The translations under genes and the position numbers were made by a program. From positions 5,386,437 through 5,450,436 of the forward strand of contig NC_071334.1 in assembly GCF_027744825.2 (NCBI RefSeq): a DNA stretch of 64,000 bases, given 5' to 3'. Shown piece after piece: positions 35,647 to 45,900 of this stretch (the stretch's first letter is position 1; the number at the start of each line of letters is the position of its first letter). Origin of the DNA: Synchiropus splendidus. Its lineage: Eukaryota > Chordata > Actinopteri > Syngnathiformes > Callionymidae. Under the pieces are notes generated by a model. It saw nothing but the letters and a program-made list of their open reading frames with translations, made no database searches and was not told where the DNA came from.

Positions 35647-36829
35647 ATTTTAAGCGAGTCGCTTAGCGGTTTTATTCCTGGTCGTCGGTGCTCGACAGCC
35701 CGCTAGGAGGCTCCTGATCTCAGGCTTTGGCTGGGGCCACTCTGGCCCTTCCAGTCGATTAGCCTGCCTGGGTGTTGTGAGCTTAATGACTGTGAAGGAA
35801 TCGGACAAATGAGTCACAAGTCATTCCGGACGCCCTCGAAAGATCAGGTCAAATAATTGGGCAGATGGATAGAGATTATGAAGCCGCAGGAGGGAGAGAT
35901 AAACATCCTGAGTGGCGGGTTACAAGTTGTGGGCCACTGGGGCGACGCTGTCGGGAGCCGCAGGAGAGATGGCGACGCGACGTGCCAGGTGTTTCACAGC
36001 CAGCAGTGACATTCAGCTCTGTGGTTTCTCTCGCCTCGCAGCCACGAGAAACACGCGACTCAAGTCTGGTTTCTACATTTGCAGGTTTCATTTTCTGTAG
36101 TTTCTGACATGTTTTGGAGGGGGACCATCATGGCCCCGCGCACCACGGCACAAAGAGCTCCCTTTGTTGCTGCACTGTCACAGACTGACCTTTTACCTTT
36201 GCCTTCCATTAATAACCCCGTGTTTCAACTGGCAGGCTGCCGGTGCAGTTCAAACCATGGAAAAGCAAAGAGTGACTCAGGCAGTTCCTGTGATTCAGAA
36301 GCGAGGTATTACTTTCCCCGGCGTTCGCTCCTGTCCAGTCCCATTCCATGTATGGCCCTTTCCCCGGGGAGCCGGCCTGTGGCCGCCTTCCAGAGCCGTC
36401 CTCTCACATAAGCTCTTCTGGGGGTTCCAGGTGGACTGACGTGCACTTCTTCCGGGGCAGTGGCAGGAATGCTGCCTGTTCTTTTGACCGCGGCCGACTT
36501 CACGCTCGCGCTTCACCAGCAGCTGTCGCACTGTTTACGCTCCGGGCTGCCAGCGATTCGGGGAGGATTTGTTAATTTCCAGCAAAGATGCAGTATCATC
36601 CTTGGTGGTTTGCACTTTCCTGTCTTCCCCTGCGAGTCGCCCAGGGTTTAACATATAGGAAAATCGTGCCATTTGAACGTGAAATTTATGTGGGAAAGAA
36701 AACATCCTGCAGAGAGTGGGACAAGCACTGTTGGACATGTGTGTAATGAGAGAAGACGTGTGTCCAAGTGTTTGATTCAGCAACAGCTGTTTGTGTGAAC
36801 TTGCCAATGCACCTTGTAGCGTACTGATG
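35647..36829. other. Intronic sequence, nothing recognised
   Basis: GC-richer than most of the intron, with several overlapping open frames at 35865-36650 on both strands. None shows a recognisable protein or a convincing exon structure. Confidence 0.4.
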
Positions 36830-37070
36830 TGTGTGGCCCTTGTACCTATGTGGGGGACCTTGTACATTTGTGGGGACCCCACAAGGTTAAGCCTCAATTT
36901 GAGGATGAAAACTTCTGGAAAATAACTGGGTCATTATACCTGGGTTCCAGTTTGGAGTCCTGGTTCAGGTGAGCCATGTGTTTTGGATGGTTAGGTTTAG
37001 TGTGAGAGGCTGGGGAAAGGGTGATGGCAATGACAGGTCCTCAAATAACACAAAAACATGGACTGTCTTT
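36830..37070. repeat. Dispersed repeat with TTTGTGGGGACCCCACAAGG core
   Basis: ACATTTGTGGGGACCCCACA followed by AGGTTAAGCCTCAATTTGAG and later GGTTAGGTTTAG and GGTCCTCAAATAACAC. I recall this arrangement as a frequent fish interspersed repeat, but the family name is unknown to me. Confidence 0.45.
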
Positions 37071-37459
37071 GTGTTGTAACAATCAAAACGTGAGGACTTC
37101 TTGTTGTGTAGTTTTTGGTGGTAGGCACTAGTTGGCACTAGACTGTGACTTGCCACTTGAGACCTGTCGACTTGACCAGTCAGACGTGTCTTTTTACTCA
37201 ACTCCAGTCACCGACCGTTGGGAAGTGCTCCTGGTGTGGAGGCTTTTTCTTTAATAAACAGAGGTCCTTTGCAAGTTGATGCCATTTTTGTTTTTGTGAC
37301 TTGGTCGTACATGTGTGCATGACTTGTACCTTCGCTAGTCGGAGGGTAGCCACATGACTAATTAATCAAAATCAGTCTCACCGACATGACAACAGACACA
37401 AGTCATGAACTGGATTTTGAACTGGACGTTCAGTATCTGTGAGTGAATGTTGTTCAGTA

Positions 37460-37662
37460 GTGATGGTGGGTAGCTGAAGCTTCATGAAACAATATCGCAG
37501 GGTGGATGAAACAGTGTGACATATTCAGAGGCCACTAGATGGCGCTCTTGGTTTAGAAATGATGAGAGGTTTCATTGAATGAGTTGTTCAAGGCCATCTG
37601 ATGGCTTCTGGAAATCATGACACTGTTTCGTGAAGCCTCATCTACCCTTCAATACTGCGTCA
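37460..37662. mobile_element. MITE-like element, TGAGGCTTCATG family, source of the adjacent tandem array
   Basis: Left end AGTGATGGTGGGTAGCTGAA then GCTTCATGAAAC; interior GCCACTAGATGGCGCTCTTG; right end GACACTGTTTCGTGAAGCCT. The right end continues without a break into the 32-bp array. Confidence 0.7.
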
Positions 37663-37950
37663 TGAAGCCTCATCCACTCTTCAGTACTGTGTCATGAAGC
37701 GTCATAAATCCTTCACTACTGTGTCATGAAGCCTCATCCACTCTTCAGTACTGTGTCATGAAGCCTCATAAATCCTTCACTACTGTGTCATGAAGCCTCA
37801 TCCACTCTTCAGTACTGTGTCATGAAGCCTCATAAATCCTTCACTACTGTGTCATGAAGCCTCATCTACCCTTCAATACTGCGTCATGAAGCCTCATCTA
37901 CCCTTCAGTACTGTGTCATGAAGCCTCATCCATCATTCTGTATCGTGAAT
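37631..37950. repeat. 32-bp tandem array derived from a MITE end, ~120 bp before the chsy1 exon
   Basis: TGAAGC starts at 37631, 37663, 37695, 37727, 37759, 37791, 37823, 37855, 37887 and 37919, exactly 32 bp apart, ten units. Two unit types (CCACTCTTCAGTACTGTG and AAATCCTTCACTACTGTG) alternate over units 2-7, giving a 64-bp dimer period. Each unit opens with TCATGAAGCCTCAT, the right inverted end of the MITE. Confidence 0.95.
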
Positions 37951-38069
37951 CGCAGTGAGCTAATCATGCTACATGCCACGTCATGTGGCATCAGTGGTGC
38001 TGGGGACTTTTCTGACCTTCTGACCTCTTGGTCCGGGTTGCTAAAGCTGTCGTCCCTCTGTCTCTGCAG

Positions 38070-39662
38070 ATGCAGCAGCTCTTCTATGAAAACTACGAAC
38101 CCAACAAGAAGGGCTACATCCGGGACCTCCACAACAGCAAGATCCACCGGGCGATCACCCTGCACCCCAACAAGAACCCGCCCTACCAGTATCGCCTGCA
38201 CAGCTACATGCTGAGCCGCAAGATCGCGGACCTGCGACATCGGACTGTGCAGCTGCACCGGGAGATCGTGCAGATGGGCCGCTACGGCGCGGCCGAGCCC
38301 AGCCGCGAGGACCTGCAGCTGGGCATCCCGCCCTCGTTCATGCGCTTCCAGCCGCAGCAGCGGGACGAGGTGCTGGAGTGGGAGTTCCTCACGGGCAAGT
38401 ACCTGTTCTCCTCGTCGGACGGACAACCGCCTCGCCGTGGGATGGACTCGTCCCAGAGGCAGGCCCTGGACGACATCATCATGCAGGTGATGGAAATGAT
38501 CAACGCCAACGCCAAGACCCGGGGGAGAGTCATCGACTTCAAAGAGATCCAGTACGGCTATCGGCGGGTCAACCCCCTCTACGGAGCCGAGTACGTGCTG
38601 GACCTGCTGCTGCTCTACAAGAAGCACAAGGGGAAGACCATGACGGTGCCGGTGAGGAGGCACGCCTACCTGCAGCAGACCTTCAGCCAGATCCAGTTCC
38701 GAGAGGAGGAGGAGATGGACGCCCAGGCCCTGGCCAGCCACATCAACAAGGACTCCGATTCCCTCTCCTTCCTCTCCAACTCCCTGAAGATGCTGGTGCC
38801 TTTCAAGCTGGCAGCTTCTGGTCAGGATCTACGGGAACCCAAAGAGAAGAAGGTCAACATCCTGGTGCCTCTGTCGGGACGCTACGACATCTTTGTGCGC
38901 TTCATGGCCAACTTCGAGAAGGTCTGTCTGATCCCCAACCAGAACGTGAAGCTGCTCATCCTGCTCTTCAGCACGGACAACAACACGGAGCGGGTCAAGC
39001 AGGTGGAGCTGATGAGGGAGTACCACATGAAATACCCTCGCGCCGAGATGGAGATCAAGCCCGTCAACGGCGTCTTCTCCCGAGCCCTGGCGCTGGAGGT
39101 GGGCTCCTCGCACTTCACCAACGACTCCCTGCTCTTCTACTGCGACGTGGACCTGCTCTTCACCAGCGACTTCCTCAAGCGCTGCCGGGGCAACACGGCG
39201 CTCGGGGAGCAGACCTACTTCCCCATCATCTTCAGCCAGTATGACCCCAAAGTGGTGTACGCCGGGAAAGTGCCCAGCAACAACCACTACGTCTTCACCT
39301 CCAAGACGGGCCTGTGGAGGAACTACGGCTTCGGCATCGTCTGCGTCTACAAAGGCGACCTGCTGGGGGCCGGCGGCTTCGACACCTCCATCCAGGGCTG
39401 GGGCTTGGAGGACGTGGACCTCTTCAACAAGTTCGTCCAGTCGGGGATCCGCCTGTTCAGAAGCACGGACACGGGGATCGTGCACGTGCACCACCCGGTG
39501 ATGTGCGACCCCAACCTGGAGGCCAAGCAGTACAAGATGTGCTTGGGCTCCAAGGCCTCGTCGCACGGCTCCACGCAGCAGCTGGCCGAGCTCTGGCTGG
39601 AGAAGAACGACCACAGCTTCCGCAGACTGGAGGCCAACAACGGCTCGGTCAGAACAGCGTGA
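38070..39662 (+). CDS. chsy1: Chondroitin sulfate synthase 1, last coding exon (530 codons, C-terminal two thirds)
   Basis: CHSY1 is a Golgi type II membrane enzyme that polymerises chondroitin by alternately adding GlcA (N-terminal GT31-like domain) and GalNAc (C-terminal GT7-like domain). This exon starts right after the acceptor AG at 38068-38069 with MQQLFYENYEPNKKGYI, which matches the vertebrate CHSY1 family closely, and runs open to TGA at 39660-39662, ending NNGSVRTA as in mammalian CHSY1. It holds the end of the first domain and the whole chondroitin N-acetylgalactosaminyltransferase domain. The metal-binding DVD motif lies at 39144-39152 (exon residue ~359, in FYCDVDLLF), followed by GWGLEDVDLFNK and the HVHHPVMCDPN block. 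The acceptor phase is 0. An ATG at 38028 continues the frame upstream but lies in the intron and is not a start. The exon is GC-rich and strongly codon-biased, unlike the AT-richer flanks. Identification as CHSY1 rather than CHSY3 rests on the C-terminus and on lrrk1 linkage. Confidence 0.97.
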   Translation: MQQLFYENYEPNKKGYIRDLHNSKIHRAITLHPNKNPPYQYRLHSYMLSRKIADLRHRTVQLHREIVQMGRYGAAEPSREDLQLGIPPSFMRFQPQQRDEVLEWEFLTGKYLFSSSDGQPPRRGMDSSQRQALDDIIMQVMEMINANAKTRGRVIDFKEIQYGYRRVNPLYGAEYVLDLLLLYKKHKGKTMTVPVRRHAYLQQTFSQIQFREEEEMDAQALASHINKDSDSLSFLSNSLKMLVPFKLAASGQDLREPKEKKVNILVPLSGRYDIFVRFMANFEKVCLIPNQNVKLLILLFSTDNNTERVKQVELMREYHMKYPRAEMEIKPVNGVFSRALALEVGSSHFTNDSLLFYCDVDLLFTSDFLKRCRGNTALGEQTYFPIIFSQYDPKVVYAGKVPSNNHYVFTSKTGLWRNYGFGIVCVYKGDLLGAGGFDTSIQGWGLEDVDLFNKFVQSGIRLFRSTDTGIVHVHHPVMCDPNLEAKQYKMCLGSKASSHGSTQQLAELWLEKNDHSFRRLEANNGSVRTA

Positions 39663-40046
39663 GCCAGGCCCGCCTCCCACTAGTGGCCTGCTCACTACCT
39701 TATTTATTTCTCATGAAATGGAGGACTGTCACGGAGGAGCCTGGAGGCAGGGGCCCTCGGTGAAGGACGCTCTCCTCCAGGCGCCGCGCGCTGCCTGGAA
39801 CACAGCTGTTGCTCGTGAATGTTTACAAAGACCCGGACTCCGTCGGTCACTTCCTCCCGACGACACTGTCGCCTGATGATCCGTTTCTGTGAACACAACT
39901 GCTGCAATTCACCTTTTGCTGTCTAATTTATTGAAGGTGCAGATGGTCCTCGACTCTCGATTGTCGCCTCCTTTTTGGAAAGATTGTATCAGTGTAGCGT
40001 CGCCAGGCGCTCGTCGACTCGTCATCACCAAAGAGTTTGCACAGTC

Positions 40047-40077
<31 letters not shown>

Positions 40078-40485
40078 CGAGCGCGTGTGTGCGAGCGTGT
40101 GAGAGTCACAGACACGGGCCGGGCTGAAGCCTCTCGTGCTCTGCTGCGTCCTCCTGGACTGGGCTCTTCCGTCACTGTCGTCGCCGTCTGTTTTTATCAA
40201 GTCCTTTTTACGCTGAAGCTCAAAAGTGTGGCGTGGCTGAGCCCGGTCTGTGACCCGTGCCTGCAGGTGGAGGGCCAAACGTGTCCCCCTCCCTCCTCCT
40301 CCTCCTCCTCCTCCAGCAGGAACCGTGTGTTGTAGCACTCCAGCATCATGAAGACTGATGAGCAAAGGTTGTGATGTCATCCGTGTTTTTTTAATTCTCC
40401 TTTTTTTTAAACTGTACTTGTTCTCTGAACTGAGTGGGGGAAGGTTTTCTATTTAAAGACGAATAAATGGAGTTAAGAATCTGCG
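39663..40485 (+). other. chsy1: 3' UTR of chsy1 with low-complexity tracts
   Basis: The 3' UTR runs from the stop to about 20 bases beyond AATAAA at 40462-40467. It contains a GT run (40049-40067) leading into a GA run (to ~40078), a CCT-repeat (40291-40314) and T-rich tracts near the end. The exact cleavage site is inferred from the signal only. Confidence 0.65.
40462..40467 (+). promoter_or_regulatory. chsy1: Poly(A) signal AATAAA of chsy1
   Basis: A canonical AATAAA lies 800 bases after the chsy1 stop, in an otherwise open 3' flank, and is followed by T/G-containing sequence. It is the first strong + strand signal in a plausible position. Confidence 0.6.
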
Positions 40486-40642
40486 GCTGGACGTTTCCCT
40501 TCCTTCTGTTCATGTGAGTGACGTGAGGACACATCACAACAGCCAGGGTTGCCCTCTGTAGGTGATGGGCCAGGTCACAGGTCCAGGTCTCTGCAGCTGA
40601 CTGGCTGCTAGTTTCACCCTCGTACGTTCTTCCCTGTTCACT

Positions 40643-40826
40643 GTGATGGGCTGATGAGGCTTCATGAAACAGTGTGCTCATTTTCTGAAGTCTCTAGGTG
40701 GTGCTCTGGGTTTAGAAATTATGTGAGATGATGTCCATTGAAGCGGTTGTTTTAGAGCCGAGAGCGCCATCTGGTGGCTTCTGAACATCAGGACACTGTT
40801 TCATGAAGCCTCACCAGTCCATCACC
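40643..40826. mobile_element. MITE-like element, TGAGGCTTCATGAAACAGTG family, complete copy between the two genes
   Basis: About 184 bp flanked by inverted ends. GTGATGGGCTGATGAGGC...AACAGTGT at the left reads, in reverse complement, almost identically at the right (GACACTGTTTCATGAAGCCTCA then CCAGTCCATCAC). The interior carries the motif GAGCGCCATCTGGTGG shared by the other copies (28974, 34842, 37460, 41238). No coding capacity, so it would depend on an unknown transposase. Family assignment is open. Confidence 0.75.
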
Positions 40827-41237
40827 ACGTCATCCTGAGCTGGGGGCCTCAGTCTATACTGAGATGCTGAGGGGCTGTGAAACAGACCGGAAATATGAAT
40901 AGGATTCAGCAAGTGTCAAAGAATATCCTACAAAACGTATTTAATAATACAGTACTTCCAAATTCTATATTAAGTCACACGATTGATGGATTATATCAGA
41001 CTTGTCATTCACTAAAAGAGGGGAAAAACACTTTTAAATGAAGATAAATGGCTGAAAAAAGTGACAGTGACATGAAAAAGCTCAGGAAAAAAAAGGTGTG
41101 ACTGCATTACACAGATACAAGTGATATGTTTGTATTCATTGTTTACAAGAAAAGAACAAACAAAAAATATTCTAGAGCATATGTCAGTTCTCAGTAGTGT
41201 TTTGCTGTTTCTTTGAAACAGTTGTGCAAATCCAGAC

Positions 41238-41303
41238 ATTAGAGCAGACAGCGCCTCCTAGTGGCCTGTGAACATCAGGACACTGTTTCATGAAGCCTCA
41301 GCC
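41238..41303. mobile_element. Right half of the same MITE-like family
   Basis: AGAGCAGACAGCGCCTCCTA followed by GGACACTGTTTCATGAAGCC matches the right half of the complete copy at 40643. The left half is missing, so this is a truncated relic. Confidence 0.65.
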
Positions 41304-42227
41304 TTTTCACAGAAAGCTGGAGCACAAAATAAGTTGCCAGATTTGTCCTTGCTCTTTCATTAAAAAAAAAAAATTTGGTGGGTTGCCAGACTTGGTGACC
41401 AAGTCAGGAACAGGTTTCACCCCGGATGAGCACGTCATTCTTCACCGAGGAGCGAAGCGGTCTCTCCAGCTGAGCATGTCACCATCATGGCCGACAAACC
41501 CTGGAGAGCAAGGCTCCGACTGGTGAAGGGGGGGGATGAGATGGAAAGGTGGATGAATGTTTGTGATTCAACGTACAGCAAAGCAAAGACGTGCTATAGA
41601 GAGAAGCTGAGGAGAGCAGAGTCCTTCTGTCTCCACTGGGAGAGCAGGACTCACAGAGGGCGAGTGTCCGCAGCGCTGAGTCAGCGCTTTCACCTGACCA
41701 GTCCGTACCGGCCTGCTGGCCGTAACGTGACAAATGTAAAACAAGCTCCGTCCCAGAAGACCACGGGATGAATATTAATAATAAAAAGGAAGGTCTCAGA
41801 AACTTGGGCCCCTGCTGAGCTCTGAGAAGACACGAGTCCCGGCCTGAACCCGAGTCGTCCGTCATGACAAGAGTGTCATTCATGGCACGCCGGGGCATCT
41901 CGCCGGCGGCTGGGGAAACGGCTGGCACCGACCTCCTACCAAGAAACTCCACCGTGGTTTGTTTGTTCACCATCTCAAGTTAGACTTTCTCCACCGCTTT
42001 ATTCGACGCCGAGTCTCTGCCCAGACGCGTCGCTCTCTGCAGCTTCTGTAGCTCCATCAAAGCTTGGGAAGGTTGAACAGGAGGGTGATGCCGCGACAAG
42101 ATGGCGGCGCCCAAACCGCGGGTCATGTGACAGTGCGACAGAATCACCACTGCATGTGGAGGCTGTGATGTCATCAGCCGGGGACGCTGGAGAAAAACCC
42201 AACCGAGGTGGCAAAGGTCATAAAAGA
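41304..42227. other. Intergenic sequence, nothing recognised
   Basis: The convergent intergenic gap between the chsy1 and lrrk1 poly(A) signals. Apart from the MITE copies at its chsy1 side and a short A-run at ~41361, I see no gene, RNA or repeat here. Short open frames on both strands overlap each other and have no recognisable similarity. Confidence 0.5.
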
Positions 42228-42233
42228 TTTATT
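42228..42233 (-). promoter_or_regulatory. lrrk1: Poly(A) signal AATAAA of lrrk1
   Basis: Plus-strand TTTATT reads AATAAA on the - strand, about 565 bases beyond the lrrk1 stop. It is the first canonical - strand signal after the coding end and is followed on the - strand by T-rich sequence. Confidence 0.55.
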
Positions 42234-42796
42234 CAGTAAAATAATCACTTTTTACATCTCTTGTATTTACACATGCACTTGCCAGCACAGACGCACCAGG
42301 TAAAAAACACGATTTAAAAATGGAAAACGCGCTGAATAAATAGATGAAATAGGGGAATAAACCCGCCACCGTCACCTTAAAAGCTTGATCGTGCGCTACA
42401 GCGCCCCCTGGCGCCCGTGTCAAGTGCGACATGAGGAAACCACCGTGGTTCAGGTGCGGAAACAAAGATTTGTGCGTGAAATCGTCATCGATTTCCCAAA
42501 GTGTGGATGGATTTGTTTAAAAGCGCGACGTGAGCCGAAGCCTCCGGTGGGAGTGAAGCAACCAATCACAGCGCTGCTGTCTGCGGCTGCAGGGATTCCA
42601 CTTCCTGTTTGTTCTCAGGTCACGTCATTGGTAAATAGTTAAAAACCTAAAACAGAGCGTCAGCAAAAGAGTGTGGCGCAGGACACGGCTGCGGTCGGAC
42701 GGTGACACTCATCCGACTCTGCAGACCCGCTGTAGGTTTCACCAGTCCTCACGCACGTGTCCTGGGGCTCCCGGCCGCCAGGCGCGTGCACGACAG
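42234..42796 (-). other. lrrk1: 3' UTR of lrrk1 (predicted)
   Basis: The sequence between the lrrk1 stop (42797-42799) and the - strand AATAAA. No splice sites or conserved structure were recognised. The extent is inferred from the poly(A) signal only. Confidence 0.5.
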
Positions 42797-42974
42797 CTAC
42801 CTCCTCTTCCTCATGCTGGTCTCCATGCGGCCCAGATCCTCGTAGCTCCGGTAGAAGAGCTCCAGCTCGCGGCAGCCCCAGCTCCTCCAGACACACAGGC
42901 TCCACTCCCTGTTCTCCTGACGGAAGCCGCACACAACCGCGTCCTTCGCCACCAGCGCCGCCTCCTCCAGGCTC
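42797..42974 (-). CDS. lrrk1: lrrk1 exon O: last coding exon
   Basis: Starts after TTGTCCCCCAG and encodes [40 protein letters not shown] and [18 protein letters not shown] before the stop at 42797-42799. It aligns to the very end of LRRK1, including the closing RKRR. Confidence 0.96.
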
Positions 42975-45900
42975 CTGGGGGACAAGAGACACGTGTGAGG
43001 AGGGGGACGCTCCCGCACTCGGCCCCACACCGAGTCATTATCTGTCCCGGAGGTGGGAGTGAGTCACACAGGGTCGAGTCTCAAGGAAGTCCAGAGTCTT
43101 AACCCTTCAAGTCTCAAGCAAGTCCTGAGTCTTAACCCTCAAGTCTCAGGCAAGTCCCGAGTCTTAACTATCAAGTCTCAAGCAAGTCCCGAGTCTTAAC
43201 CCTCAAGTTTCAAGCTTGTCTCTAGTCTTAAACCTGAAGTCTCAAGCAAGTCCTGAGTCTTAACCCTCAAGTCTCAGGCAAGTCCTGAGTCTTAACCCTC
43301 AAGTCTCAGGCAAGTCCTGAGTCTTAACCCTTAAGTCTCAGGCAAGTCCTGAGTCTTAACCCTCAAGTCTCAAGCAAGTCCCGAGTCTTAACCCTCAAGT
43401 CCCAAGCAAGTCCCGAGTCATAACCCTCAAGTTTCAAGCTTGTCTCTAGTCTTAAACCTGAAGTCTCAAGCAAGTCCCGAGTCTTAACCCTCAAGTCTCA
43501 AGCAAGTGCTGAGCCTTAACCCTCAAGTCTCAGGCAAGTCCAGAGTCTTAACCCTCAAGTCTCAAGCAAGTCCAGAGTCTTAACCCTCAAGTCTCAAGCA
43601 AGATTGAGTCCTAACCCTTCAAGTCTCAAGCAGATCCTGAGTCTTAACCCTCAAGTTTCAAGTTTGTCTTTAGTCTTAAACCTGAAGTCTCAAGCAAGTC
43701 CCGAGTCACCTTCACCTTCACCTTCTTCTGCCGCTTATCCGGGGTCGGGTCGCGGAGGCAGCATTCGGAGCAAGGAAGCCCAAACTTCCCGGTCCGCACA
43801 AACCTCCTCCAGCTCCTCCCGGGGGATCCCGAGGCGTTCCCAGGCCAGACCGGAGACATAATCTCTCCAGCGAGTCCTGGGTCTTCCCCGGGGTCTCCTC
43901 CCGGTAGGACATGCCCGGAACACCTCCCCAGGGAGGCGTCCAGGGGGCATCCGGATCAGATGCCCGAGCCACCTCAGCTGGTTCCTCTCGATGTGGAGGA
44001 GCAGCGGCTCCACCCCGAGCTCCTCCCGGATGACCGAACTCCTCACCCTATCTCTAAGGGTGCGCCCAGCCACCCTGCGGAGGAAACTCATCTCAGCCGC
44101 TTATATCCGCGATCTCATCCTTTCGGTCATGACCCAAAGCTCGTGACCATAGGTGAGGGTGGGAACGTAGATCGATCGGTAAATCCAGAGCTTCGTCTTG
44201 TGACTCAGCTCTCTCTTCACCACAATGGTCCGATACAGCGACCGCATCACTGCTGCCGCTGCACCAACCCGTCTATCAATCTCACGCTCCCTTTTTCCCT
44301 CACTCGAGAACAAGACCCCGAGATACTTAAACTCCGCCACTTGAGGCAAGAACTCTCCACCAACCTGGAGAGAGCAAACCACCGTGTTCCGGTCGAGAAC
44401 CATGGCCTCAGACTTGGAGGTGCTGATCCTCATCCCGGCCGCTTCACACTCGGCTGCAAACCGACCCAGCGCATGCTGAAGGTCCCGGTCCGAACTAGGT
44501 AGCAGTCGGGGCCGGGGGGCCCGACGACCTGGTTCGTGTGGACATTCTCTGGCTCTTGGGACATGGAATGTCAAGTCCCGAGTCTTAACCCTCAAATCTC
44601 AGGCAAGTCCCGAGTCTTAACCCTCAAGTCTCAAGCAAGTCCCGAGTCTTAACCCTCAAGTTTCAAGCTTGTCTCTAGTCTTAAACCTGAAGTCTCAAGC
44701 AAGTCCTGAGCCTTAAACCTCAAGTCTCAGGCAAGTCCAGAGTCTTAACCCTCAAGTCTCAAGCAAGTCCAGAGTCTTAACCCTCAAGTCTCAAGCAAGA
44801 TTGAGTCCTAACCCTTCAAGTCTCAAGCAGATCCTGAGTCTTAACTGTCAAGTCTCAAGCAAGTCCCGAGTCTTAACCCTCAAGTTTCAAGCTTGTCTCT
44901 AGTCTTAAACCTGAAGTCTCAAGCAAGTCCCGAGTCTTAACCCTCAAGTCTCAAGCAAGTCCTGAGTCTTAACCCTCAAGTCTCAAGCAAGTCCCGAGTC
45001 TTAACCCTCAAGTTTCAAGCTTGTCTCTAGTCTTAAACCTGAAGTCTCAAGCAAGTCCCGAGTCTTAACCCTCAAGTCTCAAGCAAGTCCTGAGTCTTAA
45101 CCCTCAAGTCTCAAGCAAGTCCCGAGTCTTAACCCTCAAGTTTCAAGCTTGTCTCTAGTCTTAAACCTGAAGTCTCAAGCAAGTCCCGAGTCTTAACCCT
45201 CAAGTCTCAAGCAAGTCCTGAGTCTTAACCCTCAAGTCTCAAGCAAGTCCCGAGTCTTAACCCTCAAGTTTCAAGCTTGTCTCTAGTCTTAAACCTGAAG
45301 TCTCAAGCAAGTCCCGAGTCTTAACCCTCAAGTCTCAAGCAAGATTGAGTCCTAACCCTTCAAGTCTCAAGCAGATCCTGAGTCTTAACTGTCAAGTCTC
45401 AAGCAAGTCCTGAGTCTTAACCCTCAAGTTTCAAGCTTGTCTCTAGTCTTAAACCTGAAGTCTCAAGCAAGTCCCGAGTCTTAACCCTCAAGTCTCAAGC
45501 AAGGACTTGATCATATACTGGGTTAATACTGGGCTGAGTTGGGCTTCACTGGACATCTGAGAGACTTTTCCAGCAGTGGAATGACTGGTACAGAAGCTCC
45601 GACCGTGAGGTTTCAAAATTACAGGCATCTGAGGCAGAGACTTGGTCCAACCAAGCCCTGGTTCTGATCCAGCAGCGGCAGCTGGGCGTGCGGACTCCAC
45701 TCATGAGCATATTATTGGGTTGGCTGGTGAGCAGGAGGATGGAAGTGATGTGAGATGAATGTTGGCAGCTGCGACACTCACCCCAGAGAGGAGCATCCAG
45801 GTGGGCTGAGCGCGGCCACCACTCGACCGCGGCTCTCGTCCAGCTGCATCTCGATGACCAGTGTGTCGCCACCGCGCCTGCCGACATCAGCAACAATGAT

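Larger units (their letters stand above)
1..38069 (+). other. chsy1: Intron of chsy1 preceding its last coding exon (5' part of intron lies outside the window)
   Basis: This stretch ends in a good acceptor: a pyrimidine-rich tract and CTGCAG at 38064-38069. I looked for the upstream chsy1 exons (the signal-anchor exon and the exon carrying the DDD motif of the N-terminal glycosyltransferase) and found nothing resembling them on either strand, so exons 1 and 2 should lie before base 1. The human gene also has three coding exons and large introns (known), so a >38-kb intron is plausible (inference). Small open frames scattered through it show no recognisable protein similarity apart from transposon fragments, which are listed separately. 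A nested gene is not excluded but nothing supports one. Confidence 0.75.

Noticed and set aside
35865..36650. Cluster of overlapping open frames on both strands in GC-rich intron
   Set aside because: No frame dominates, and there is no similarity or splice-site support.
37631..37950. Ten evenly spaced repeats resembling a CRISPR array
   Set aside because: The parts between the conserved words are themselves repeated (two alternating types), and the array derives from a MITE end.
38028..38069. ATG at 38028 as the start of the chsy1 product
   Set aside because: It lies in the intron before a good acceptor (CTGCAG at 38064-38069), and the sequence before MQQLFYENY does not match the family.
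37926..39695. Long - strand and alternative-frame + strand open frames over the chsy1 exon
   Set aside because: They are shadows created by the GC-rich, codon-biased chsy1 coding exon. Only the + frame matches a known protein.
43072..45502. 32-bp repeat resembling a CRISPR array
   Set aside because: Units are contiguous without unique spacers, there is a 128-bp higher-order pattern, and the context is a vertebrate intron.
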